Shown here piece after piece: positions 1 through 6,104 of a DNA stretch of 7,303 nt. Positions within the stretch are counted from its first letter, which is position 1; every line of letters begins with the position of its first letter. The DNA comes from Erysipelotrichaceae bacterium. Lineage in GTDB: Bacteria > Bacillota_I > Bacilli_A > Erysipelotrichales > Erysipelotrichaceae. Both the position numbers and the translations under genes were made by a program. A model generated the notes under the pieces. It did not search any database and was not told where the DNA came from. It saw only the letters and a program-made list of their open reading frames with translations. The stretch covers positions 1-7,303 of the forward strand of contig CAAGJS010000053.1 in the NCBI GenBank assembly GCA_900770275.1. Direction: 5' to 3'.

Positions 1-1218
1 CATCAGCTTGATCCGGTTCTCCTGGTTGACCATCGTCGCACTCGGGTCGTAGTCAACCGGCGTAATATTCGCCTGTGGATAGCGCTGACGAAGCTTACTG
101 ATCGTACCCTTGCCGGCAATATGATTCGGCAGACACCCAAACGGCTGCGCACATACGATGTTGGCATAGCCGTTTTCAATCAGCTCGCACATCTCACCCG
201 TCAACAGCCACCCTTCGCCCATCTTCGTACCAAGACTCAAGATGCCTTCCGGCTTCTTCATCAGATCATAGAACGAACCTTCCGCATAGAAGCCAAACTG
301 CTTCAGCGCCTTGGCCATCTTCTTTGAAATGGATTCCACAAACTTCAGACCGAACCGGCACCATTTGCCCATCGTCTTGGAAATTCCGTAGTACTCCGTA
401 TCCAGAGCCCAGTTTGCCATGCAGTACTTCGCATAGCCCATCAGCGACGGCAGATTGACTTCACAGCCCTCATTCTCCAGCATCTTCTGCAGATTGTTAT
501 TGCCCGTCGGAGAGAACTTGACATAGATCTCACCGACAACGCCAACCTTCACCTTCGGTTCCTTCCTGACAGGAATCTCGGAAAAGGACCTGGCAATCTG
601 ATGGAACACAGAGCCAAAGCTTGGAATCAGATAGTTCTTATTGTTGCGGATATCGTGGTCCAGCTGCACCAGCCACTTTTCCTGCAGCGCATCGGCATCG
701 CCCTTATGAATCTCATAGGCCTGCACCTGGTTGCGCACCGCCACCAGCATGTCTCCATACTCAACAGCCGCAAGAATCTTCATGAGCATCTTCGGCGTCC
801 AGGGAAGAATCGATCCCTTTTCCAGACCCGACACATTCGCACTGGCAACCGGCACATACTCATAACCGGCCCTTACCAGCGCCTTGCGCAGCAGCTTGAT
901 GTAGTTGCTCGCCCGACAGCCGCCCCCCGACTGCGTAATCAGTAACGCCGTCTTATGAACATCGTACTTTCCGGAGTTCAGCGCATCAAGGAACTGACCA
1001 ATGATGATCAGCGCCGGATAGCACGTATCGTTATGAACATACTTCAGGCCAAGCTGCGTCACCTCACTGGAGCCCGTCCCGATCAGCTCAATGCGATGAT
1101 AGCCTTCCGATTCCATCGCCGCCTTCACCAGACGGAACTGCACCGGGCACATATTCGGCACAAGAACCGTATAGTCCTTGAGCATATCCTTCGTAAAATT
1201 CGGAGTCAGGTATTCCAT
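1..1218 (-). CDS. 2-hydroxyacyl-CoA dehydratase-like iron-sulfur protein (HgdB-like), partial at window edge
   Basis: The reading frame is open for 406 codons from the ATG at 1218 to the window edge, so the C-terminal end is missing. The last visible residues (VDYDPSATMVNQENRIKLM) resemble the usual end of this family, so probably few are lost. Cysteines sit in family-like motifs: NMCPVQFRL (C24), HNDTCYPA (C66), TQSGGGCRASNY (C101), and VCAQPFGCLPNH (C356, C362). Others are C252, C266, C287 and C344. Such residues ligate Fe-S clusters in HgdB-type dehydratases and double-cubane proteins. By family, the protein would accept one low-potential electron from an ATP-driven activase, here the gene directly upstream. 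The start is supported by GGAGG seven bases before the ATG, which overlaps the upstream stop codon. In many anaerobes this part is fused to the activase. Substrate unknown; a true dehydratase, another reductase and a maturation factor all remain possible. Confidence 0.88.
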   Translation of the reverse strand, partial: MEYLTPNFTKDMLKDYTVLVPNMCPVQFRLVKAAMESEGYHRIELIGTGSSEVTQLGLKYVHNDTCYPALIIIGQFLDALNSGKYDVHKTALLITQSGGGCRASNYIKLLRKALVRAGYEYVPVASANVSGLEKGSILPWTPKMLMKILAAVEYGDMLVAVRNQVQAYEIHKGDADALQEKWLVQLDHDIRNNKNYLIPSFGSVFHQIARSFSEIPVRKEPKVKVGVVGEIYVKFSPTGNNNLQKMLENEGCEVNLPSLMGYAKYCMANWALDTEYYGISKTMGKWCRFGLKFVESISKKMAKALKQFGFYAEGSFYDLMKKPEGILSLGTKMGEGWLLTGEMCELIENGYANIVCAQPFGCLPNHIAGKGTISKLRQRYPQANITPVDYDPSATMVNQENRIKLM

Positions 1219-4151
1219 TAAGCAACCTCCCGGGCATCTTCCTTCCGCTCTTCCAATGCCGCCAGCAGCGAACGCAGACGAATGTTTACCGTACCAAGGT
1301 TGGTGATCTCATCAATCTTCAGCTGCGTATACAGCTTGCCGCCCTCCTGCAGAATTTCCTTCGTCTCATCGGTCGTAATCGCATCCAGACCGCAACCAAA
1401 CGAAACCAGCTGCACCAGATCCATATCCGGCTGCGTCGTACAGTACTTCGCCGCCGCATAAAGACGGGAATGATAGCTCCACTGATTCAGAACAGCCGTC
1501 TTCATATGTCCCGTCTTTTCCGAAATGGAATCTTCCGTAATGACCGCTGCACCCATCTTCGTAATCAGACGATCGATGCCATGGTTCACTTCCGGATCCA
1601 CATGGTACGGACGGCCCGACAGCACCAGAATATGTTTACCCTGCTTACGTGCCTCAGCGATTACTTCATCACCTTTGGTCCGTGTCTCAGCCATGTATCT
1701 GTAGTATTCCTGGTAGGCTGCGGTAATTGCCGCATCAATTTCCTCATCCTCAATCTTCGGCCAGTGCTCATGAATGAAGGCCGGGAACCGCTTGCGGAAC
1801 TCATCCGGATGCGAAAGATCAATGAACGGACGAAGGAACTTCTGATCTGCCAGTTCACGGCAGTTATCCTCCAGAACTTCCGGGTAATAGGCAACGACAG
1901 GACAGTTATAGTGATTGTCACCCAGATGCTCATCCATGTTGTAGCTCATGCACGGATAGAAGATCGCATCCGGATGCTGGGCAGCCAGCCAGTGAATGTG
2001 CCCGTGCGTCAGCTTCGCCGGATAGCACACCGTATCACTTGGAATCGTACCCTGACCATCCTGGTACATCTTCCGTGTCGAAGGCGGCGAAACAAGGACC
2101 TTGAAGCCAAGCGTCTTCCAGAACGCATGCCAGAACGGCAGAAGCTCATACATGTTCAGCGTCAGCGGAATGCCGATCGTACCTCTGTTACCATCACCCT
2201 GATCCGCCGCATAGTCATGGAGCTTCTTCTGTTTCCATGCGTACATGTTCAGCGACTCATCGTTACTCTTGCCGGTCACCGGACGATCGCAGCGGTTGCC
2301 CGAAATGAAGCGCTGACCATCGGCGAACGTATTGATTGTCAGCTGACAATGGTTGCCGCACATCTGGCACGTAAAGGCCCTGACGTCCTGCTTAAAACCT
2401 TCCAGCTCTGCAAGATTCAGCATCGTACTATGCCCGTTTGCTCCGGCGTGTTTCTTACCATATAATGCTGCGCCATAGGCACCCATCAGTCCCGCAATAT
2501 CCGGGCGGATGACGTTGACGCCCATCTCCTTTTCGAACGCACGCAGAACCGACTCATTGTAGAACGTACCGCCCTGCACAACGATCTTTCGGCCAAGCTC
2601 TTCCGGGCTCGCGCAGCGGATGACCTTGTACAGCGCATTCTTGACGACCGAAATCGAAAGGCCGGCACTGATGTTTTCCAGCGACGCCCCGTCCTTCTGC
2701 GCCTGCTTCACCTGCGAATTCATGAAGACCGTGCAGCGCGATCCAAGATCGACCGGCCGGTCTCCATAGAGACCCATGCGTGCAAACTCCTGCACATCAT
2801 AGCCAAGTGCCTTGGCAAACGTCTGCAGGAACGATCCGCAGCCCGACGAACATGCCTCATTGAGGAAGATACTCGAAATTGCGCCGTCCTCGATTTTGAA
2901 GCACTTCATATCCTGACCGCCGATATCGATGATGAAGTCAACGTCCGGCATAAAGTTGCGGGCCGCCGTAAAGTGCGCCACCGTCTCAACCAGGCCGAAG
3001 TCACAATGGAATGCGTTCTTCATCAGATCTTCGCCATAGCCTGTCGTCGTCGCGGAAGCTACCTGCATATTGGGATGGAGCTGGTAAAGCTTCATCAGCG
3101 TTTCCCGCATCGGAATAATCGGGTTGCCGTTATTGGGCTGATACCACTGGTACAGAATCCTGCCGTCATTGTCGATGACAACCATCTTGATCGTCGTCGA
3201 TCCCGAGTCGATGCCGATATGCACCGGCCCCACATCGTCCGTCCACTTGCGCGTCGGCACCGATGCCCTGGCATGGCGGTTATGGAACTCCCAGTATTCC
3301 TCTTTATTCTTGAACAGCGGCGGCAGAGAGTTATAGGTTGCCGTCGAACTGTAGGCATGCAGCGAAGCGATGGCCTGATGAATATCGACCTCGCGGTCCG
3401 CATAGAAAGCCGCACCCATTGCTACATACAGCAGCGAATTCTCAGGGCACTTCCCCTGCACATGGAGCGTATCATCAAAGCACTTGCGCAGACATGCCGA
3501 GAAGGTCAGCGGTCCGCCAAGATACAGAACGTTTCCCTGAATCGGACGCCCCTGGGCAAGTCCCGCAATTGTCTGGTTGACAACCGCCTGATAAATGGAG
3601 GCCGCAATATCACCGGCTTTGGCACCCTGATTGATCAAAGGCTGCACGTCTGACTTTGCAAAGACGCCGCAGCGTGAAGCGATCGTATAGGTACGCTCGG
3701 CCTTGAGGGCCGCCTTGTCCATCTCATCCGGTGCCATCTTCAGCAGTGTCGCCATCTGATCGATGAACGCACCTGTGCCGCCGGCACAGGAGCCGTTCAT
3801 ACGTACTTCAACACCATTGGTCAGAAACAGGATCTTGGCATCTTCGCCGCCCAGCTCAATGATGCAGTCGGTCCCCGGTGCCAGCCGCTTTGCGGCAACG
3901 CGGGTAGCGAACACTTCCTGCACAAAGGGAATGCCGCTGCGTTCCGCCAGGCCCATGCCTGCCGATCCAGAGATCGCAAGATAAGCCTTGCCATCCGGAA
4001 CATAGTCGCGAAGGATACGGGACAGGATCTCTTCTCCTTTTTCAAGAATATGGCTCATATGCCGTTCATATGTGGAATAAACGATGTGCTGCGCATCATC
4101 CAGAACGACGCACTTGATCGTAGTCGACCCGATATCCAGTCCTACTCGCAT
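1218..4151 (-). CDS. Tandem ASKHA acyl-CoA dehydratase activase with DUF2229-type C-terminal region
   Basis: This 977-residue protein is predicted to be a cytoplasmic ATP-driven electron donor (archerase type). Activase domain 1 (about 2-255) has VGLDIGSTTIK at 3-13, ELGGEDAK near 99, NGSCAGGTG (C122) and ASRCGVF (C161). Domain 2 (about 311-565) has IGIDSGSTTIK near 312, DIGGQDMK near 409, NEACSSGCG (C434, C438) and GSRCTVF (C473). Both domains keep the two cysteines that, in HgdC, bind a [4Fe-4S] cluster shared across the dimer. A CxxCxxxC cluster (C595, C598, C602) plus C621 follows. A DUF2229-like region starts near 660 (DTVCYPAK, YPCMSYN, YNCPVV), and SGRPYHVDPEVNHG sits near 845. The ATG at 4151 is preferred: GGAGG lies five bases upstream, whereas the GTG at 4163 overlaps that GGAGG. 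The gene ends in TAA overlapping the next ATG by one base. Family assignment is firm; the electron acceptor is inferred from gene order. Confidence 0.93.
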   Translation of the reverse strand: MRVGLDIGSTTIKCVVLDDAQHIVYSTYERHMSHILEKGEEILSRILRDYVPDGKAYLAISGSAGMGLAERSGIPFVQEVFATRVAAKRLAPGTDCIIELGGEDAKILFLTNGVEVRMNGSCAGGTGAFIDQMATLLKMAPDEMDKAALKAERTYTIASRCGVFAKSDVQPLINQGAKAGDIAASIYQAVVNQTIAGLAQGRPIQGNVLYLGGPLTFSACLRKCFDDTLHVQGKCPENSLLYVAMGAAFYADREVDIHQAIASLHAYSSTATYNSLPPLFKNKEEYWEFHNRHARASVPTRKWTDDVGPVHIGIDSGSTTIKMVVIDNDGRILYQWYQPNNGNPIIPMRETLMKLYQLHPNMQVASATTTGYGEDLMKNAFHCDFGLVETVAHFTAARNFMPDVDFIIDIGGQDMKCFKIEDGAISSIFLNEACSSGCGSFLQTFAKALGYDVQEFARMGLYGDRPVDLGSRCTVFMNSQVKQAQKDGASLENISAGLSISVVKNALYKVIRCASPEELGRKIVVQGGTFYNESVLRAFEKEMGVNVIRPDIAGLMGAYGAALYGKKHAGANGHSTMLNLAELEGFKQDVRAFTCQMCGNHCQLTINTFADGQRFISGNRCDRPVTGKSNDESLNMYAWKQKKLHDYAADQGDGNRGTIGIPLTLNMYELLPFWHAFWKTLGFKVLVSPPSTRKMYQDGQGTIPSDTVCYPAKLTHGHIHWLAAQHPDAIFYPCMSYNMDEHLGDNHYNCPVVAYYPEVLEDNCRELADQKFLRPFIDLSHPDEFRKRFPAFIHEHWPKIEDEEIDAAITAAYQEYYRYMAETRTKGDEVIAEARKQGKHILVLSGRPYHVDPEVNHGIDRLITKMGAAVITEDSISEKTGHMKTAVLNQWSYHSRLYAAAKYCTTQPDMDLVQLVSFGCGLDAITTDETKEILQEGGKLYTQLKIDEITNLGTVNIRLRSLLAALEERKEDAREVA
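1226..1230 (-). promoter_or_regulatory. ribosome binding site of the dehydratase-like gene
   Basis: On the minus strand GGAGG is followed by seven bases (TTGCTTA) and then the ATG at 1218. The site lies inside the last codons of the upstream activase gene. It supports independent or coupled initiation at the TAATG junction, and argues that the split is a real gene boundary rather than a sequencing frameshift. Confidence 0.85.
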
Positions 4152-4156
4152 GAAAA

Positions 4157-4161
4157 CCTCC
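4157..4161 (-). promoter_or_regulatory. ribosome binding site deciding the activase start
   Basis: GGAGG on the minus strand is followed by TTTTC and the ATG at 4151, an ideal spacing. The in-frame GTG at 4163-4161 overlaps this site by one base and has no ribosome site of its own, so it is an unlikely start. The ATG also places the nucleotide-binding motif VGLDIGST at residue 3, as is usual for this family. Confidence 0.85.
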
Positions 4162-4178
4162 ACTGTTAAAACTTCAGT

Positions 4179-4207
4179 ATTTTAAAGCGCACGGCTGTCT
4201 TTTTCAA
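4179..4207 (-). promoter_or_regulatory. sigma-A-like promoter of the activase/dehydratase operon
   Basis: On the minus strand, TTGAAA (4207-4202) and TAAAAT (4184-4179) are separated by exactly 17 bases, five of six matches to each consensus hexamer. The predicted transcript start near 4172 leaves a leader of about 20 bases holding just the GGAGG site. That is too short for a riboswitch or attenuator. Control would therefore act at initiation, perhaps through the inverted repeat at 4229-4261. Confidence 0.65.
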
Positions 4208-4228
4208 AAGAAAAGCCCGCCTGTATCA

Positions 4229-4261
4229 GTATACGAAGAATTTACGGCAATTCTCGTATAC
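4229..4261. repeat. imperfect inverted repeat in the divergent spacer, candidate operator
   Basis: The left arm GTATACGAAGAATT (4229-4242) and the right arm AATTCTCGTATAC (4249-4261) pair over 13 bases with a single unpaired A, around a six-base centre (TACGGC). It lies 21 bases beyond the -35 box of the leftward activase promoter and ends seven bases before a TATAAT on the other strand. That placement suits a shared regulator site between divergent genes. A leader RNA hairpin is possible only if a rightward transcript starts further upstream. The symmetry is read directly; the regulatory role is inferred. Confidence 0.5.
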
Positions 4262-4268
4262 AGAAGGA

Positions 4269-4274
4269 TATAAT
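4269..4274 (+). promoter_or_regulatory. possible -10 box of the EamA transporter gene
   Basis: A perfect TATAAT ends seven bases before the ATG at 4282, so a transcript from it would begin at or next to the start codon. No good -35 hexamer lies 16-18 bases upstream (GGCAAT at 17 bases); that position falls inside the inverted repeat. The alternative is a more distant promoter using AGAAGGA (4262-4268) as ribosome site, with a rather long 13-base spacing. The two readings exclude each other. Confidence 0.35.
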
Positions 4275-4281
4275 TGCCCAC

Positions 4282-5166
4282 ATGAGCAAAAACGTAAAGG
4301 GAGCATTTCTGACGCTGATGGGCGGCGTCTGCTGGGGGCTTTCCGGGAGTATGGGACAGTACCTGTTTGATGTCAAAGGCATGGATGCCCACTGGCTCGT
4401 GCCGATTCGTCTCGGAGCTGCGGGCATCATTCTTCTTTTGTACAGCTTCCTTCATGACCGCCGGCAGACACTGGAAGTCTGGAAGGGAAAGGATGACCGC
4501 CTCCAGCTGATTGTCTACGGACTTCTGGGCGTCAGCCTGTGCCAGTATCTGTACTTCCGTACGATTCAGCTTTCTTCTGCCGCCGTCGGAACGATCCTGC
4601 AGGACCTTTCGCCGATCTTCATTCTCCTTGTCGAGTGCATCCGTTTTCACCGCCTGCCCTCCTTCAATGAAATCAGTGCCATCGTGCTGGCGCTGACGGG
4701 CGTCTATCTTCTGACGACCCATGGCACCAAGGGAGATGCCGTTCCTGTCAATGCCCTGATCACTGGCATCGCCTGTGCCGTGACTGTGATGATCTACAAC
4801 GTCGTTCCGGATAAGCTTCTGCAGAAATACCCCGTCACGATGCTGCAGGGATGGGCCTTTCTGATGGGCTCCATCTTCTTTGCCATCGTCTTCCACATCT
4901 GGACCTACAGCTATACGCCGGATTTTGTCGGAGTCCTTGGCATCTGCTTCGTCGTCCTGGTCGGCAATGTGCTGGCCTTCCCTCTCTATATGGCAGGCGT
5001 CCATCTGATCGGTCCCGAAAAGGGCATCCTCTACGGCTTCTCGGAGCCGGCTACCGCAGCCATCGTCACCGTCACCATCTTCGGCTCTTCCTTCACCGTC
5101 TATGATCTGATCGGCTTCGTGTGCATCTTTGCGATGCTTGCGCTGATCTCGCGGAAAAAGAAGTGA
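4282..5166 (+). CDS. EamA/DMT-superfamily membrane transporter
   Basis: The 294-residue product is a predicted inner-membrane permease with about ten hydrophobic helices arranged as two EamA repeats (roughly 5-145 and 150-290), the normal length for this family. Family-like signs are the N-terminal KGAFLTLMGGVCWGLSGS, the first-repeat segment SSAAVGTILQDLSPIFILL, and SEPATAAIVTV near the end of the second repeat. The short basic tail RKKK probably faces the cytoplasm. Members export or import small metabolites such as amino acids, nucleosides or drugs, and the substrate cannot be read from sequence. The ATG at 4282 is chosen because the next methionine (residue 13) would cut the first helix. 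The gene is divergent from the activase operon and convergent with the TRIC-type gene, so it is probably monocistronic. A functional link to the activase rests only on the shared spacer. Confidence 0.9.
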   Translation: MSKNVKGAFLTLMGGVCWGLSGSMGQYLFDVKGMDAHWLVPIRLGAAGIILLLYSFLHDRRQTLEVWKGKDDRLQLIVYGLLGVSLCQYLYFRTIQLSSAAVGTILQDLSPIFILLVECIRFHRLPSFNEISAIVLALTGVYLLTTHGTKGDAVPVNALITGIACAVTVMIYNVVPDKLLQKYPVTMLQGWAFLMGSIFFAIVFHIWTYSYTPDFVGVLGICFVVLVGNVLAFPLYMAGVHLIGPEKGILYGFSEPATAAIVTVTIFGSSFTVYDLIGFVCIFAMLALISRKKK

Positions 5167-5192
5167 AGAAAAAAGAAAAGAAAAAAAGAAAT
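5167..5192 (+). other. A-rich purine tract directly after the transporter stop
   Basis: From the TGA stop onward the plus strand is almost wholly A with scattered G for about 26 bases. It has no stem of its own. It precedes the hairpin terminator by about 50 bases and is part of the transporter 3' untranslated region. Its role is unknown; simple base drift is a sufficient explanation. Confidence 0.4.
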
Positions 5193-5240
5193 AACACATA
5201 TCCCATAATTGTGCCGTAAACCTACACAATCCCCTCTCTA

Positions 5241-5273
5241 CGAAAAAGGGCCGCTTGCGCGGGCTCTTTTTCG
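5241..5273. terminator. bidirectional intrinsic terminator between convergent genes
   Basis: CGAAAAAGGGCCGC (5241-5254) pairs with GCGGGCTCTTTTTCG (5259-5273) around the loop TTGC, with one bulged G and one G-T wobble. The A run on one arm and T run on the other give a GC-rich stem followed by U residues on both strands. It can therefore stop the rightward transporter transcript and the leftward radical SAM/TRIC transcript. Flanking CCCC (5231-5234) and GGGG (5273-5276) may extend the stem. Confidence 0.85.
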
Positions 5274-5421
5274 GGGATTTACAACTTCTTTTTATGATGG
5301 CTGGGAAAGGGGGTTGACCAACCAAGTATCGCAGACGTTTCATCATTTCGTCCACACTGTTATAGTAGACATTCCTTCTCGCAGGATTATGTCAAAATTA
5401 TGGGAAATTATGTGAACCGGT
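5274..5421. other. intergenic stretch without a recognisable gene
   Basis: This stretch lies between the bidirectional terminator and the stop codon of the TRIC-type gene, and would be the 3' leader-out of that transcript. I see no RNA gene or conserved protein in it. It contains an extended -10-like TGTTATAGT (5358-5366, plus strand), a TTGACA on the minus strand (5395-5390) without a well-spaced -10, and three copies of ATTATG at 5386, 5397 and 5407. An eight-codon frame, MSKLWEIM, runs from 5389 to a TGA at 5413-5415 but has no properly spaced ribosome site. Confidence 0.4.
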
Positions 5422-6081
5422 TTATTTTTTCCAGTGCTCCGGAAACTCCTCGACCTTCGGAAGCGACCAGTTGTAATGCGACGCCAGAATCCGCACCGCC
5501 ACAATCAATGCGGCCGGAAGATAGATAGCAAGTGCCTGACAGCCTGCCCTCTGCAGGAGCGCCGACACAAGGCCCCCAAGAATCGAAGCCACCGCATACA
5601 CATACTTGCGGAAAATATCCGGCAGCTGATCCACGATCATGTCCCTTAACAGTCCGCCGCCGACACCGGTGATCATTCCCGAAAAGACGCAGAGAAAAAG
5701 ATTGTCTCCCCCATACATCGAAAACGCCGTCTGACAGCCAAGCACCGTAAAGATGCCAAGGCCGATCGAATCCATATAGAAGAGAACACGCCGATAGGAC
5801 GTGGGATTGAATTCCTGATGTTTCTTCAATGACACATAGGCAACGACGAATACGATCAGGCCCGTCACTGCCGCAACCGAAACATACACCGGATTGGTGA
5901 ATGCCGAAGGCGGCGTCACACCGAGAATCACATCCCGGATCACGCCGCCACCCGTCGCCGTAATGACCGCCAGACTGATCACACCGAAGAGATCATTTCG
6001 AAACCGCAGCCCGCAGATAGCACCACTGATCGCAAAGGCAATTGTCCCAATAATTTCAAATATGAATGTCAGCTCTTCCAT
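5422..6081 (-). CDS. TRIC-type (UPF0126/YadS-like) trimeric cation channel family membrane protein
   Basis: The 219-residue product is a hydrophobic inner-membrane protein with about seven predicted helices in two homologous three-helix halves. Each half has the family signature: GGGVIRD (44-50) and GGGLLRD (141-147). The N-terminal IGTIAFAISGA is also typical. Characterised prokaryotic TRIC homologues form trimeric, potassium-permeable channels; some relatives have been linked to amino-acid uptake, so the cargo is uncertain. The ATG at 6081 is preferred because it begins just before the first helix; an in-frame TTG at 6093 would add four residues. Neither start has a good ribosome site. The gene follows the radical SAM gene by 18 bases and is probably co-transcribed, with translation possibly relying on coupling. 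Transcription should end at the hairpin near 5241. Confidence 0.88.
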   Translation of the reverse strand: MEELTFIFEIIGTIAFAISGAICGLRFRNDLFGVISLAVITATGGGVIRDVILGVTPPSAFTNPVYVSVAAVTGLIVFVVAYVSLKKHQEFNPTSYRRVLFYMDSIGLGIFTVLGCQTAFSMYGGDNLFLCVFSGMITGVGGGLLRDMIVDQLPDIFRKYVYAVASILGGLVSALLQRAGCQALAIYLPAALIVAVRILASHYNWSLPKVEEFPEHWKK

Positions 6082-6098
6082 ACTCTTACGCAAAAGAA

Positions 6099-6104
6099 AT
6101 TATA
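6099..6104 (-). promoter_or_regulatory. possible internal -10 box before the TRIC-type gene
   Basis: A perfect TATAAT on the minus strand overlaps the TAA stop of the radical SAM gene and lies 17 bases before the ATG at 6081. The best -35 (TTACGC, 18-base spacer) is poor. A start near 6092 would give a leader of about 11 bases lacking a ribosome site. It may allow separate expression of the membrane protein, or be chance. Confidence 0.3.

Noticed and set aside
1216..1230. Frameshift or sequencing error splitting a fused activase/dehydratase
   Set aside because: The stop codon is followed by an ATG with a well-spaced GGAGG, both flanking frames show normal protein ends, and no single-base slip is needed to explain the arrangement.
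1470..2465. Open plus-strand frame of 331 codons opposite the activase gene
   Set aside because: It is wholly antisense to a strongly conserved protein, is rich in Arg, His and Ile as antisense frames of GC-rich genes usually are, and matches no family I recognise.
2973..3653. Plus-strand frame of 226 codons
   Set aside because: Antisense to the activase domains, with composition typical of a shadow frame and no family features.
4152..4163. GTG start giving a 981-residue activase
   Set aside because: The GTG overlaps the GGAGG that serves the ATG at 4151, and has no ribosome site of its own.
4164..4281. Riboswitch or attenuator in the divergent spacer
   Set aside because: The leftward leader is only about 20 bases and the only strong stem (4229-4261) is not followed by a U run, so it fits a DNA operator better.
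4204..5355. Open minus-strand frame of 383 codons opposite the EamA gene
   Set aside because: It overlaps a clear membrane transporter, is full of Asp, Lys, Gln and His runs typical of the complement of hydrophobic codons, and runs through the terminator hairpin.
5209..5415. Plus-strand frame of 68 codons across the terminator
   Set aside because: It reads through the hairpin terminator, has no ribosome site and gives a sequence without recognisable features.
6082..6093. TTG start for the TRIC-type protein
   Set aside because: Adds only four residues without a ribosome site; the ATG matches the usual family start better. Not fully excluded.
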